13,160 nt of DNA from Verrucomicrobiota bacterium (GTDB lineage Bacteria; Verrucomicrobiota; Verrucomicrobiia; Chthoniobacterales; UBA10450): NCBI GenBank assembly GCA_003219995.1, contig QHRC01000073.1:1-13160 (forward strand), written 5' to 3'. Below are positions 1 to 6,124 of the stretch, piece after piece (position 1 is the first letter of the stretch; each line of letters opens with the position of its first letter). A program made the translations under genes and the position numbers. The notes beneath the pieces were generated by a model, which was not told the origin of the DNA, ran no database searches, and worked only from the letters and a program-made list of their open reading frames with translations.

Positions 1-285
1 TACGCCGATCAGTCGCGCATCTTTCCTTTCCGAGTCGTAGATCACGCATTGCAGCACTTCGTCGCTCCAATGTGAGCAATAATGCTGCGCGATGAGTTGG
101 CGTTTCATGTTGCCACTGTAAAAATGGATACCGCAAACGTGCGCGCCGATCGCGCTGATCGGTGCAAGGTCAGCATTGGGCTCCGAATTTTTCGGCGCCG
201 CCGTTGCTTCGGCGGAAGTTGGCGGCTCTGCAAGTGCTGCCGCAACGGCGAACAGAGACAAGATTGAGAGGCTAAGAGTTTTCAT
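1..285 (-). CDS. DUF1264 / OBAP-like secreted protein, 5' part (runs off left edge)
   Basis: The frame is open from an ATG at 285 to the window edge, giving 95 residues with the C-terminus missing. Residues 1-19 (MKTLSLSILSLFAVAAALA) look like a signal peptide, and an Ala/Pro/Glu-rich linker follows to about residue 42. From about residue 49 it reads HVCGIHFYSGNMKRQLIAQH, then a YCSHW segment, LQCVIYDS and ARLIGV. This is the start of the DUF1264 family, known in plants as oil-body-associated protein; the bacterial members have no established function. The predicted export suggests a periplasmic or outer-membrane location. An AAGGAG motif lies 12 nt upstream. The gene is divergent from sufS with a 144-nt gap. 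The family call is from remembered motifs and is fairly secure; the length cannot be judged because the gene is cut. Confidence 0.75.
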   Translation of the reverse strand, partial: MKTLSLSILSLFAVAAALAEPPTSAEATAAPKNSEPNADLAPISAIGAHVCGIHFYSGNMKRQLIAQHYCSHWSDEVLQCVIYDSERKDARLIGV

Positions 286-297
286 ATGAACGATTTG

Positions 298-303
298 CTC
301 CTT
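298..303 (-). promoter_or_regulatory. Shine-Dalgarno site of the DUF1264-like gene
   Basis: On the minus strand the sequence is AAGGAG, 12 nt before the ATG at 285. The spacing is slightly long, but the motif supports this start, which also gives a clean signal peptide. Confidence 0.45.
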
Positions 304-429
304 CTGTTTGTAAGTTTTGACCTGACGGCCAAGGCTAAGGGTTTGGCACTAATTGGACAAGACAAAATCTGACGCGATCAGCGTTTGTGATTAAGGTGGC
401 GCGCAGCGAAGGGTGAAGCAGATTATCGC

Positions 430-1734
430 GTGCACCAGCTCGCAAGTAGCGCCGTAGACTGGAACGCCATTCGCGAAGATTTCCCGATCCTCCGCGAACA
501 GGCGCACGGCCATCCTTTGATCTACTTTGACAACGCCGCGACGTCGCAGAAACCGAGAAATGTGCTGGATGCGCTTCGAAATTACTACGAGCACGAAAAC
601 GCCAATGTGCATCGTGGTCTGCATGAACTGAGCTCTCGGGCGACGGCAGCCTACGAAAAATCGCGACAACGGGTGGCGAACTACCTGGGCGCCGCCAGTG
701 CCGACGAAATAATTTTCACCCGTGGAACTACCGAAAGCATAAATCTTGTCGCGCAGGCATGGGGCGGGAAATTTATTCGCGCTCGTGATGTGATCCTCCT
801 CACGGAAATGGAACATCACAGTAACCTCGTGCCCTGGCAGTTGTTGGCCGAGCGAACTGGCGCCCAGCTGCGTTTCGTGCCGGTCCGGCACGATGGCACT
901 CTCGCGCTCGACCAGCTTCCTTCGTTGCTCACGCGTGAAGTAAAACTCTTCGGCTTTACCCATGTTTCAAACTCGTTAGGCACGATCAATCCAGTCGCTC
1001 AGCTTTGCCAAAAAGCGCGGGCCGTCGGCGCGCTCACGCTGATGGACGCGGCCCAAAGTGTGGGACATTTGCCAATCAATGTGCGCGAATTGGGCTGCGA
1101 TTTCCTCGCATTCTCCGGACACAAAATGTGCGGGCCAACCGGTATCGGGGCGCTTTACGGGCGGGCCGAGATTCTCGATTCTATCCCGCCATGGCATGGC
1201 GGCGGCGAGATGATTGTCAGCGTTACCCTGGAAAAAAGCGCGTTCAAAAAAGCACCGCACCGGTTTGAGGCGGGCACGCCGAACATTGCCGGCGCGATCG
1301 GGCTCGCCGCGGCCATCGATTACGTCGAACGGATCGGGCGCTCGGCAATTTTCGAGCACGATACACAACTGACCGGCTACGCCATGGAACGGCTCGCTGA
1401 ATTGCCGGGAATGCGTGTCCTCGGACCACGTGAGGCCCGTGGCGCGCTGGTTGGTTTCGTGATGGAGACCGCGCATCCACACGATCTCACGACGTTCGCC
1501 GATCAGTACGGGTTGGCCATGCGCGGCGGACACCATTGCAACCAGCCGCTGATGCGGAGGTTCGGCTTGACCGGCACAACTCGCGCGAGCTTCTACTTTT
1601 ACAACACGACAGCCGAAATCGACCGCATGATTGAAATCCTCCATGCTGCCGGGCGTTTCGGAACTCGAAGAACTTTACCAGGAGGTTATTCTCGACCATT
1701 CGCGGCGTCCGAGAAATTTTGGAGATCTCGCTGA
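430..1734 (+). CDS. sufS: SufS-type cysteine desulfurase
   Basis: This PLP enzyme removes sulfur from L-cysteine as an enzyme-bound persulfide for Fe-S cluster assembly (SUF pathway, cytoplasm). It starts at a GTG and has 434 residues; SufS proteins usually have about 405-415. Visible motifs are YFDNAATSQKP (32-42), NVHRG (59-63), the TRGTTESIN loop (97-105), EMEHHSN (126-132), DAAQS (206-210), the PLP lysine in SGHKMCGPTG (K232) and the persulfide cysteine in RGGHHCNQPL (C370). The group II pattern fits SufS rather than IscS. The last ~25 residues (from about GTRRTLPGGY) are not family-like and are encoded out of frame over the start of sufU. This could be a real overlap or a lost stop. The direct link to sufU gives a SufS-SufU pair; no sufBCD is visible in this window. 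Confidence 0.93.
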   Translation: MHQLASSAVDWNAIREDFPILREQAHGHPLIYFDNAATSQKPRNVLDALRNYYEHENANVHRGLHELSSRATAAYEKSRQRVANYLGAASADEIIFTRGTTESINLVAQAWGGKFIRARDVILLTEMEHHSNLVPWQLLAERTGAQLRFVPVRHDGTLALDQLPSLLTREVKLFGFTHVSNSLGTINPVAQLCQKARAVGALTLMDAAQSVGHLPINVRELGCDFLAFSGHKMCGPTGIGALYGRAEILDSIPPWHGGGEMIVSVTLEKSAFKKAPHRFEAGTPNIAGAIGLAAAIDYVERIGRSAIFEHDTQLTGYAMERLAELPGMRVLGPREARGALVGFVMETAHPHDLTTFADQYGLAMRGGHHCNQPLMRRFGLTGTTRASFYFYNTTAEIDRMIEILHAAGRFGTRRTLPGGYSRPFAASEKFWRSR

Positions 1735-2125
1735 CGCGGCGGTGCTTGTGCATGGCGACAATCCCGCGTGCGGCGACGAGATTCATCTCGGCGTCCGATT
1801 TGGCGAAGGTGGAACCTTGCAAGACATCAAGTTCACCGGCCGCGGCTGCGCGATCAGTCAGGCATCCGCCTCATTGATGACAACGAAATTGAAAGGCAAA
1901 AGTCCTGCTGAAGTTACAGAGATGCTCCGCGCGTTTCATGAGTTGGTGACTACAGACAGGAATGATGCACCGAAAACGCTCGGCGACCTTCGCGCGATGC
2001 AGGGCGTACGCAAATTCCCGCAGCGCGTCAAATGCGCGATGTTACCCTGGCGCGCGGTGGAGCAAGCGTTACAGCAGAACGAGGGCGAATCGACCGTTTC
2101 GACCGAAGAACCGGAATTTGCGTGA
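1643..2125 (+). CDS. sufU: SufU-type sulfur acceptor / Fe-S assembly protein
   Basis: SufU is a zinc protein that accepts the persulfide sulfur from SufS and passes it to the SufBCD scaffold. The ATG at 1643 gives 160 residues starting MLPGVSELEELYQEVILDHS; an in-frame TTG at 1631 is a possible longer start. The core motifs are present: NPACGDEI with C43 and D45, GRGCAISQASASLM with C69, and KCAMLPW with C131. These are the four zinc ligands expected of SufU, not of the IscU scaffold. The C-terminal tail is acidic. The gene overlaps the 3' end of sufS by 92 nt (104 from the TTG) in another frame, so translation is probably coupled. No clear Shine-Dalgarno precedes it. The assignment is secure; the exact start is less so. 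Confidence 0.92.
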   Translation: MLPGVSELEELYQEVILDHSRRPRNFGDLADAAVLVHGDNPACGDEIHLGVRFGEGGTLQDIKFTGRGCAISQASASLMTTKLKGKSPAEVTEMLRAFHELVTTDRNDAPKTLGDLRAMQGVRKFPQRVKCAMLPWRAVEQALQQNEGESTVSTEEPEFA

Positions 2126-2196
2126 TGCAGTGGTTTGCTGACCTAGGCTCGCTGCTTCGTTTAAATGGTCAAATGGACGGTCCGACTCACAATTCT

Positions 2197-2228
2197 CGCT
2201 TCAACGCTTGAACGCTTCATCGCTTCAA
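2197..2228. repeat. Tandem 8-bp repeat, four units
   Basis: Four consecutive octamers of the form CGCTT(C/G)A(A/T) occupy exactly 32 bp between sufU and the DUF2237 gene: cgcttcaa, cgcttgaa, cgcttcat, cgcttcaa. The core CGCTT is invariant and each unit differs from cgcttcaa at no more than one base. It ends 13 nt before the DUF2237 start codon, so it lies in that gene's probable leader. Confidence 0.7.
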
Positions 2229-2241
2229 CACAGTATCTTTT

Positions 2242-2601
2242 ATGCCTACGAATGTTCTTGGCACTGAGCTTCGCTGCTGTTGTCGCGATCCGATGACAGG
2301 ATTTTATCGCGACGGTTACTGCCGGACCGGGCCCGAAGACGTTGGACAACATACGGTGTGCGTGCAAGCCACGCGCGAGTTTCTGGATTTTTCCGTGCTC
2401 GATGGAAATGATTTGGTCACGCCACATCCGGAATGGGGTTTTCCGGGGTTGGAACCTGGTGACAAGTGGTGCGTTTGCGTCACGCGTTGGAAAGATGCGC
2501 TGGAACACGGCGTCGCCGCGCCTGTCGATCTTGAGGCGACGCACTCCTCCGCGCTTGAGTTCGTCACTTTGGAAGAGCTAAGGGCCCACGCGGTCGCGTA
2601 A
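2242..2601 (+). CDS. DUF2237 family protein
   Basis: This gene codes for 119 residues, about the whole length of the DUF2237 family, which has no known function. Signature segments are MPTNVLGTELRCCCRDPMTG at the N-terminus, GFYRDGYCRTGPEDVGQHTVC (20-40), FLDFS..GNDL, PEWGFPGLEPGDKWCVC (62-78), and APVDLEATHSSALE near the end. Cysteines are abundant (C12-C14, C27, C40, C76, C78) and could bind metal, but no such role is established. There is no signal peptide or membrane segment, so it is probably cytoplasmic. The ATG is preceded by the 4x8-bp repeat and has no clear Shine-Dalgarno. Its last 38 nt overlap the convergent gene on the other strand as drawn. Confidence 0.85.
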   Translation: MPTNVLGTELRCCCRDPMTGFYRDGYCRTGPEDVGQHTVCVQATREFLDFSVLDGNDLVTPHPEWGFPGLEPGDKWCVCVTRWKDALEHGVAAPVDLEATHSSALEFVTLEELRAHAVA

Positions 2602-3202
2602 AGAGACACAATCTTATCTTTGTTAATCGACTGCGGGTCCCGCAACGGCGCCCTGACGCGCAATACTCAGTCATCTCGCGGAAGCAGGCGGTCCGCCTTT
2701 GCTTTCGCCGGAAATTGAAACGCGTGGTTTCTTCCTTGCCGTTCTGCAAATATGTCCATTCTTCGATGTGATGGTTGGCGCCGTCGAAGATGAAGGCAAC
2801 CGGCTGCATATGGCCGGCGTCAGCCTGGATGTTGGTTCCGTCTTTAAATTTGAAAACGAGGCGATTTGGATCGCCGCCGGTCGTTAAAATCATGCGCGGC
2901 TGGTTGTGGGCGGCGCAGTAATGCGTGGCCATCAGATTGCTGCCGTCCATGTGAAACATGGTGATCATTTCGTGTGGCGTATCTTCGTCAAGCCAACTCG
3001 CCACCGCAGAGCCATCGGAAACCAGTTTGAAGCGTACGCGGGTATCGAGCGGTTTGCCATTTTCGTTTACCGTTCCCTGCCACGAACCGACGAGTGTCTT
3101 CATTTTGTCGTAAGCGGGACTCTTCTCGGTTTTGGACATTTGCTCGGCCGCGAATAAAACGGTGGAAGCAAGCACAAACATAAAAACGATTCTGATTCGC
3201 AT
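2564..3202 (-). CDS. Secreted DUF1579-like (lipocalin-like barrel) protein with aberrant C-terminus
   Basis: The ATG at 3202 is chosen because AGGAG lies 6 nt upstream and the product then begins with a signal peptide (MRIRIVFMFVLASTVLFA). The frame stays open to 3274 upstream, but that part is not protein-like. The mature part starts with MKTLVGSWQGTV, the typical first strand of DUF1579-like small beta-barrel proteins, followed by MITMFHMDGSNLMATHYCAA, QPRM and NHHIEEWTYLQNGKEETTRF. Function is unknown; the location is probably periplasmic. Related proteins end soon after the segment corresponding to FNFRRKQ. Here about 44 further residues rich in Arg and Cys follow, running into the 3' end of the convergent DUF2237 gene. 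Both other frames stop within about 15 codons of the same point, so a frameshift or stop loss near 2700 is plausible. Confidence 0.75.
   Translation of the reverse strand: MRIRIVFMFVLASTVLFAAEQMSKTEKSPAYDKMKTLVGSWQGTVNENGKPLDTRVRFKLVSDGSAVASWLDEDTPHEMITMFHMDGSNLMATHYCAAHNQPRMILTTGGDPNRLVFKFKDGTNIQADAGHMQPVAFIFDGANHHIEEWTYLQNGKEETTRFNFRRKQRRTACFREMTEYCASGRRCGTRSRLTKIRLCLFTRPRGPLALPK
2632..2644. terminator. Short palindrome between convergent genes
   Basis: The sequence tgcggg-t-cccgca is a perfect 13-bp palindrome; as RNA it allows a 5-bp GC stem with a 3-nt loop. It lies just after the DUF2237 stop, opposite the aberrant tail of the DUF1579-like gene. It could serve as a bidirectional terminator stem, but no T-run follows on either strand. 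Confidence 0.25.
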
Positions 3203-3208
3203 AACGAT

Positions 3209-3213
3209 CTCCT
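3209..3213 (-). promoter_or_regulatory. Shine-Dalgarno site deciding the DUF1579-like start
   Basis: AGGAG on the minus strand, 6 nt before the ATG at 3202. It is one of the best-formed ribosome sites in the window and favours this start over an open extension to 3274. Confidence 0.6.
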
Positions 3214-3263
3214 GAAATTTCTTGTCGAGCTTGGACACGCGCAGTCGTGACGCCAAGGATTTC

Positions 3264-3337
3264 TGTAGCGGCACTCTACGAGCGCCGCATTATTTTCCGT
3301 CGTTCGATTCAAGCGGCGGTCATAGACCGCCGCTACA
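3264..3337. repeat. REP/BIME-like inverted pair of hairpins bounded by TGTAG
   Basis: Two 25-bp units lie in opposite orientation: 3264-3288 and 3313-3337. Each begins (reading outside in) with TGTAGCGGC and folds into a hairpin with 9-bp arms and a 3-nt loop. The right arm pair (gcggcggtc / gaccgccgc, loop ata) is perfect; the left one has a single A/C mismatch. Aligned head to head, the units agree at 21 of 25 bases. One pair of differences (unit positions 11 and 19) swaps C-G for G-C and keeps pairing. The element sits in the divergent gap between the DUF1579-like gene and the permease. Confidence 0.75.
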
Positions 3338-3382
3338 ACAATTGTTGGAAAATTGCGAAATCGCAGTCACCGTATCGGCGAA

Positions 3383-4675
3383 TTGAAACTGCCGTTTAGT
3401 TTTTTTCTGGCACTGCGGTATTTGAAACCGAAGCGCACTTTTCTCTCCATCATCACCTTGATTTCGGTGCTTGGTGTGACGCTCGGTGTGACCGTATTGA
3501 TTCTGGTCATCTCAGTCATGACCGGATTCGATCGTGAACTTCGCCAAAAGGTGATCGATTTCGATGCGCACATTCTGGTCACGACCGAAGACATCCTGCA
3601 AGATTGGCGCGCGCTCAAAACAAAGATCGACAACGTACCTGGCGTGATCGCGACCGCGCCTTACGTGCAAGGGCCAGTCATCGTCGAGTTCGAAAAGCGT
3701 CGGCTCGCCCCGATGATTCGCGGCGTCGATCTTGCGGCGGAGGAAAATGTGGTCCCGCTGCGAAAATTCATTAAAGACGGCAAGCTCGATCTCGACGGCG
3801 AATCGACGGTGCTCGGCGTCGAACTCGCCCGCCAATTACGCATCCATGTCGGCGACAAACTCACCGTCTATTCACCGGGAAATCTTGGGCAGATTCTCGA
3901 TGGAATTAAGAAACTCGAAACTGCGAAGGGCGCGGATGAAAAAAAAGCGATCGACGAACTACGCGATGTCATTTTGCCCAAAGACCTGACCGTCACCGGC
4001 ATTTATGAAACAGGGCATTACCTGCACGACTCCGAGTTTCTCCTCGTACCGATTTACATTGGCCAGGAACTTTACGGTCTTGGTGACGCCCTTCACGGCA
4101 TCACGGTAAAGACCGACAATCCTTATGGCGCCGAGCGCGTGAAAAACGAGATCCAGAATTTTCTGACACCGCCGCAATTCGCCGAGACTTGGATCGACAT
4201 GAACCGTCAGTATTTCGAAGCCGTCCGCCTCGAACGCACCGTGATGTTCTTTCTTCTTTTCTTCATTGTTGTGGTCGCCGCATTTGGAATTATGAGCACA
4301 CTCATTACGGTGACCGTGCAAAAAAGGCGCGAGATCGGGATCGTGAAAGCGCTCGGCGCAAACATCTCGCAAATCATTTGGGTATTTCTTGGTCAGGGCA
4401 CGGTGGTCGGGTTGTTTGGCACGCTTACTGGCCTCGGCCTGGGCATGACGTTGATTCGCTACCGCAACGAATTCAGTCACTGGCTGGCATCGACTTTACA
4501 CATCGAAATTTTCCCGCGCGAAGTCTATCAATTCTCCGAAATTCCCGCGCAAGTCGTTCCGCAAGACGTCTGGATCATTTGCATCAGCGCGTTTCTCATC
4601 TGCTCACTCGCAGCATTGATCCCCGCCTACTTCGCGGCCCGCCTCGATCCGGTCAAAGCGCTTAGATACGAATAA
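3383..4675 (+). CDS. LolC/LolE-family ABC transporter permease
   Basis: This is an inner-membrane permease of the family that, with the LolD ATPase, releases lipoproteins from the inner membrane to the LolA chaperone. The TTG at 3383 gives 430 residues starting MKLPFSFFLALRYLKPKRTF, the family's usual beginning; another TTG at 3353 would add ten atypical residues. A first membrane segment spans about 20-47 (FLSIITLISVLGVTLGV...), followed by a periplasmic MacB-type domain to about 280. Three FtsX-type segments follow, at about 287-310, 335-360 and 392-415. QKRREIGIVKALGA (from 313) is the cytoplasmic coupling-helix motif that contacts the ATPase. It ends in the typical LDPVKALRYE. No LolD ATPase gene is adjacent, so the partner must be encoded elsewhere. 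LolC and LolE cannot be separated from sequence alone. Confidence 0.88.
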   Translation: MKLPFSFFLALRYLKPKRTFLSIITLISVLGVTLGVTVLILVISVMTGFDRELRQKVIDFDAHILVTTEDILQDWRALKTKIDNVPGVIATAPYVQGPVIVEFEKRRLAPMIRGVDLAAEENVVPLRKFIKDGKLDLDGESTVLGVELARQLRIHVGDKLTVYSPGNLGQILDGIKKLETAKGADEKKAIDELRDVILPKDLTVTGIYETGHYLHDSEFLLVPIYIGQELYGLGDALHGITVKTDNPYGAERVKNEIQNFLTPPQFAETWIDMNRQYFEAVRLERTVMFFLLFFIVVVAAFGIMSTLITVTVQKRREIGIVKALGANISQIIWVFLGQGTVVGLFGTLTGLGLGMTLIRYRNEFSHWLASTLHIEIFPREVYQFSEIPAQVVPQDVWIICISAFLICSLAALIPAYFAARLDPVKALRYE

Positions 4676-4714
4676 AGTGGAGCAAGTCTTCGGCTTGATT
4701 CGCAACCGAGACCA

Positions 4715-5176
4715 TTATGCTACACCTGTCAGAAAAATGTCTAATAGGTGAAACGCGTATTCGTATCCTTCCGGCCATTCGCTCTGCCGCGGGCCAGCGA
4801 CGTTGAGGATGTCGATCTTGTTCTCGCGGACAAAATCGACAACTAACGTTGCGGCGTCTTCTGCCGAAATTTTTGCTGCGTCAATCAGCGTAGAGGGACG
4901 CTGAAGCTCTCTGCAGCACTCAACCGTATATTCCGTTCCACCGCGCAACTGATCGAAATAAATTATCACCGTGCCGTCCGACTCCTTCACATTTCGCAGG
5001 CTGCGCTCGTCGAAGCTTCCTTCTTCCAACTCTTTCACCGGATAACGATCTGGGATTCGCCCAAGTTCATCGAGTCGTCCCGCCGGACACCAACCGCCGC
5101 ATTCGATCCCGTATTTCAATGCAGCATCGAGCGCCGCGCGATCTACCCCTGTCTGTCCGCCAGAAATAATTTTCAC
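4715..5176 (-). CDS. Circularly permuted YpsA-like SLOG-domain protein (formerly 'MoCo carrier')
   Basis: This gene codes for 153 residues, full length for the cp-YpsA branch of the SLOG superfamily (Rossmann-like nucleotide-binding folds related to DprA and LOG). Visible features are ISGGQTGVDRAALDAA at the N-terminus (residues 4-19, phosphate-binding Gly motif), GGWCPAGR (27-34), SDGTVIIYF (66-74), RGGTEYT (78-84, second Gly-rich loop) and a closing NVAGPRQSEWPEG segment. Family members have been annotated as molybdenum-cofactor carriers. Comparative work proposes nucleotide or nucleotide-derivative sensing or processing. The substrate here is unknown. The protein is cytoplasmic with no membrane segment. 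It lies downstream of yhhQ on the same strand but is separated by an 88-nt repeat-filled gap, so co-transcription is uncertain. Confidence 0.85.
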   Translation of the reverse strand: MKIISGGQTGVDRAALDAALKYGIECGGWCPAGRLDELGRIPDRYPVKELEEGSFDERSLRNVKESDGTVIIYFDQLRGGTEYTVECCRELQRPSTLIDAAKISAEDAATLVVDFVRENKIDILNVAGPRQSEWPEGYEYAFHLLDIFLTGVA

Positions 5177-5186
5177 GCGTAATCAC

Positions 5187-5269
5187 TGTAGCTGCCGCTC
5201 TCGAAGCGGCGCAATACGCGCTCGGTCGTAATGCGTAAGCATCATGCTTCCCTGGGCGAAGCCACTACA
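5187..5269. repeat. REP/BIME-like composite element bounded by TGTAG / CTACA
   Basis: The element begins TGTAGC and ends CTACA. It holds several hairpins in series: gccgct/agcggc (5194-5210, 5-nt loop), gcaatacg/cgtaatgc (5211-5234, one mismatch, 8-nt loop), aagca/tgctt (5237-5249, 3-nt loop) and gcttc/gaagc near the right end. It fills the gap between yhhQ and the cp-YpsA gene. Its right border supplies the yhhQ stop codon, because TGTAG read on the minus strand contains the TAG. Confidence 0.6.
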
Positions 5270-6017
5270 GATTTTCCATCACCCGTTGCTCCGACCGATT
5301 ACGCGCGAACGGATTGAAATTCGTTCCTCGATCGTAAACATCGATGCCTTCGGCGCGCTTTAGATTATTCACGATCCAATACGTAATCGGCGTCGCCGCT
5401 GCCTCATACAGAACTTTGAACCAGTAGCCCCAGAAAATGAGACTGCCGATAATTGACCACGATTCGCGGCCGCCGAACGCGATCAGTATTACCGTCGTCG
5501 TATCGACAAACTGCCCGGTAATTGTCGATCCAACTGTGCGCGTCCAAAGCCATTTGCCGTTTGTCCAGAGTTTCATCTTTGCGAGCGTGTAGGAATTGGT
5601 GAACTCACCAAGCCAGAACGCGACCAGACTCGCGACGACGAAACGCGGCACGACATAAAAAACCGACTCGAACGCTTTTTGATTCGTCCATTCCGGCGCG
5701 GCCGGGAACCAAACCACGAACACGCCCACTAGCGTCAGCAAAATATTCGCGAAAAATGCGATCCAGATGGCGCGGCGCGACGCGCCGTAGCCGTACACTT
5801 CCGTGAAAATGTCGCCGAAGATATAGGTAATCGGGAAGAGCAATTGCGCGCCGCTTACTCGCGGAACATGATCAAAGAAATGAATGAATGGGATCGTGCA
5901 GATCTTTTGGCCAACCAAATTCGAAATTAATAAAATTACGACAAAAACGTGCACGAGCAGATCGTAAAAACGAAAACTGCTCAGCCGCGTGTCGGGGGCG
6001 GTGAGTCGTTTGATCAT
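5265..6017 (-). CDS. yhhQ: YhhQ-type queuosine precursor transporter (VUT family)
   Basis: This integral membrane protein of the VUT/ECF-like family imports queuosine precursors (preQ0/preQ1 in E. coli YhhQ) used to modify tRNA wobble position 34. It has 250 residues, slightly longer than the usual ~220-240. About six membrane segments are visible, roughly at 20-38, 58-78, 84-105, 120-140, 160-182 and 190-212. Family markers are ISNLVGQK (32-39), FGDIFTEVYGYGASRRAIW (conserved Asp/Glu segment), LGEFTNSYTLAKMK, and GQFVDTTTVILIAF. The C-terminal 30 residues are soluble and polar. The ATG at 6017 is followed immediately by a basic N-terminus. No queuosine synthesis gene is visible nearby, which fits a salvage role. 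Its stop codon lies in the border of the adjacent hairpin repeat. Confidence 0.85.
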   Translation of the reverse strand: MIKRLTAPDTRLSSFRFYDLLVHVFVVILLISNLVGQKICTIPFIHFFDHVPRVSGAQLLFPITYIFGDIFTEVYGYGASRRAIWIAFFANILLTLVGVFVVWFPAAPEWTNQKAFESVFYVVPRFVVASLVAFWLGEFTNSYTLAKMKLWTNGKWLWTRTVGSTITGQFVDTTTVILIAFGGRESWSIIGSLIFWGYWFKVLYEAAATPITYWIVNNLKRAEGIDVYDRGTNFNPFARNRSEQRVMENL

Positions 6018-6031
6018 TGTCGATCTTTATT

Positions 6032-6120
6032 TTGTCATTCCGAGCGGAGTCGAGGAATCTCTCACTGCAATTTCCGACAGAGAATAGCAAGAGATGTCTC
6101 GACTCCGCTCGACATGACAA
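6032..6120. repeat. MITE-like inverted repeat element (89 bp)
   Basis: The left arm starts ttgtcattccgagcggagtc and the right arm ends actccgctcgacatgacaa. The arms are about 30 bp long with a few mismatches around a perfect 14-bp core (cgagcggagtcgag at 6041-6054, its complement at 6098-6111). The inner 27 bp or so are unpaired. It occupies the gap between the yhhQ start and the cupin stop. This TGTCAT...ATGACA pattern resembles a widespread class of short, non-coding, intergenic inverted repeats in environmental bacteria. No transposase is present. Confidence 0.7.
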
Positions 6121-6124
6121 GAGG

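Noticed and set aside
286..429. Candidate -35/-10 pairs in the divergent gap before sufS
   Set aside because: TTGACC and TTGGCA words exist, but no well-placed -10 box matches. Sigma-factor preferences of this lineage are not known to me.
391..1644. Long open frames antisense to sufS (391-963 and 976-1644)
   Set aside because: They lie fully opposite a gene with clear catalytic motifs, show no recognisable protein pattern, and reflect the GC-rich codon use of the sense strand.
3959..4480. Antisense frame of 173 codons inside the permease gene
   Set aside because: A shadow of the LolC/E-like gene, rich in charged residues with no motif.
4676..4714. Possible terminator stem (caagtc/ggcttg, 3-nt loop) between the convergent permease and cp-YpsA genes
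   Set aside because: The stem is short with a G-T pair and no T-run follows on either strand, so it is too weak to call.
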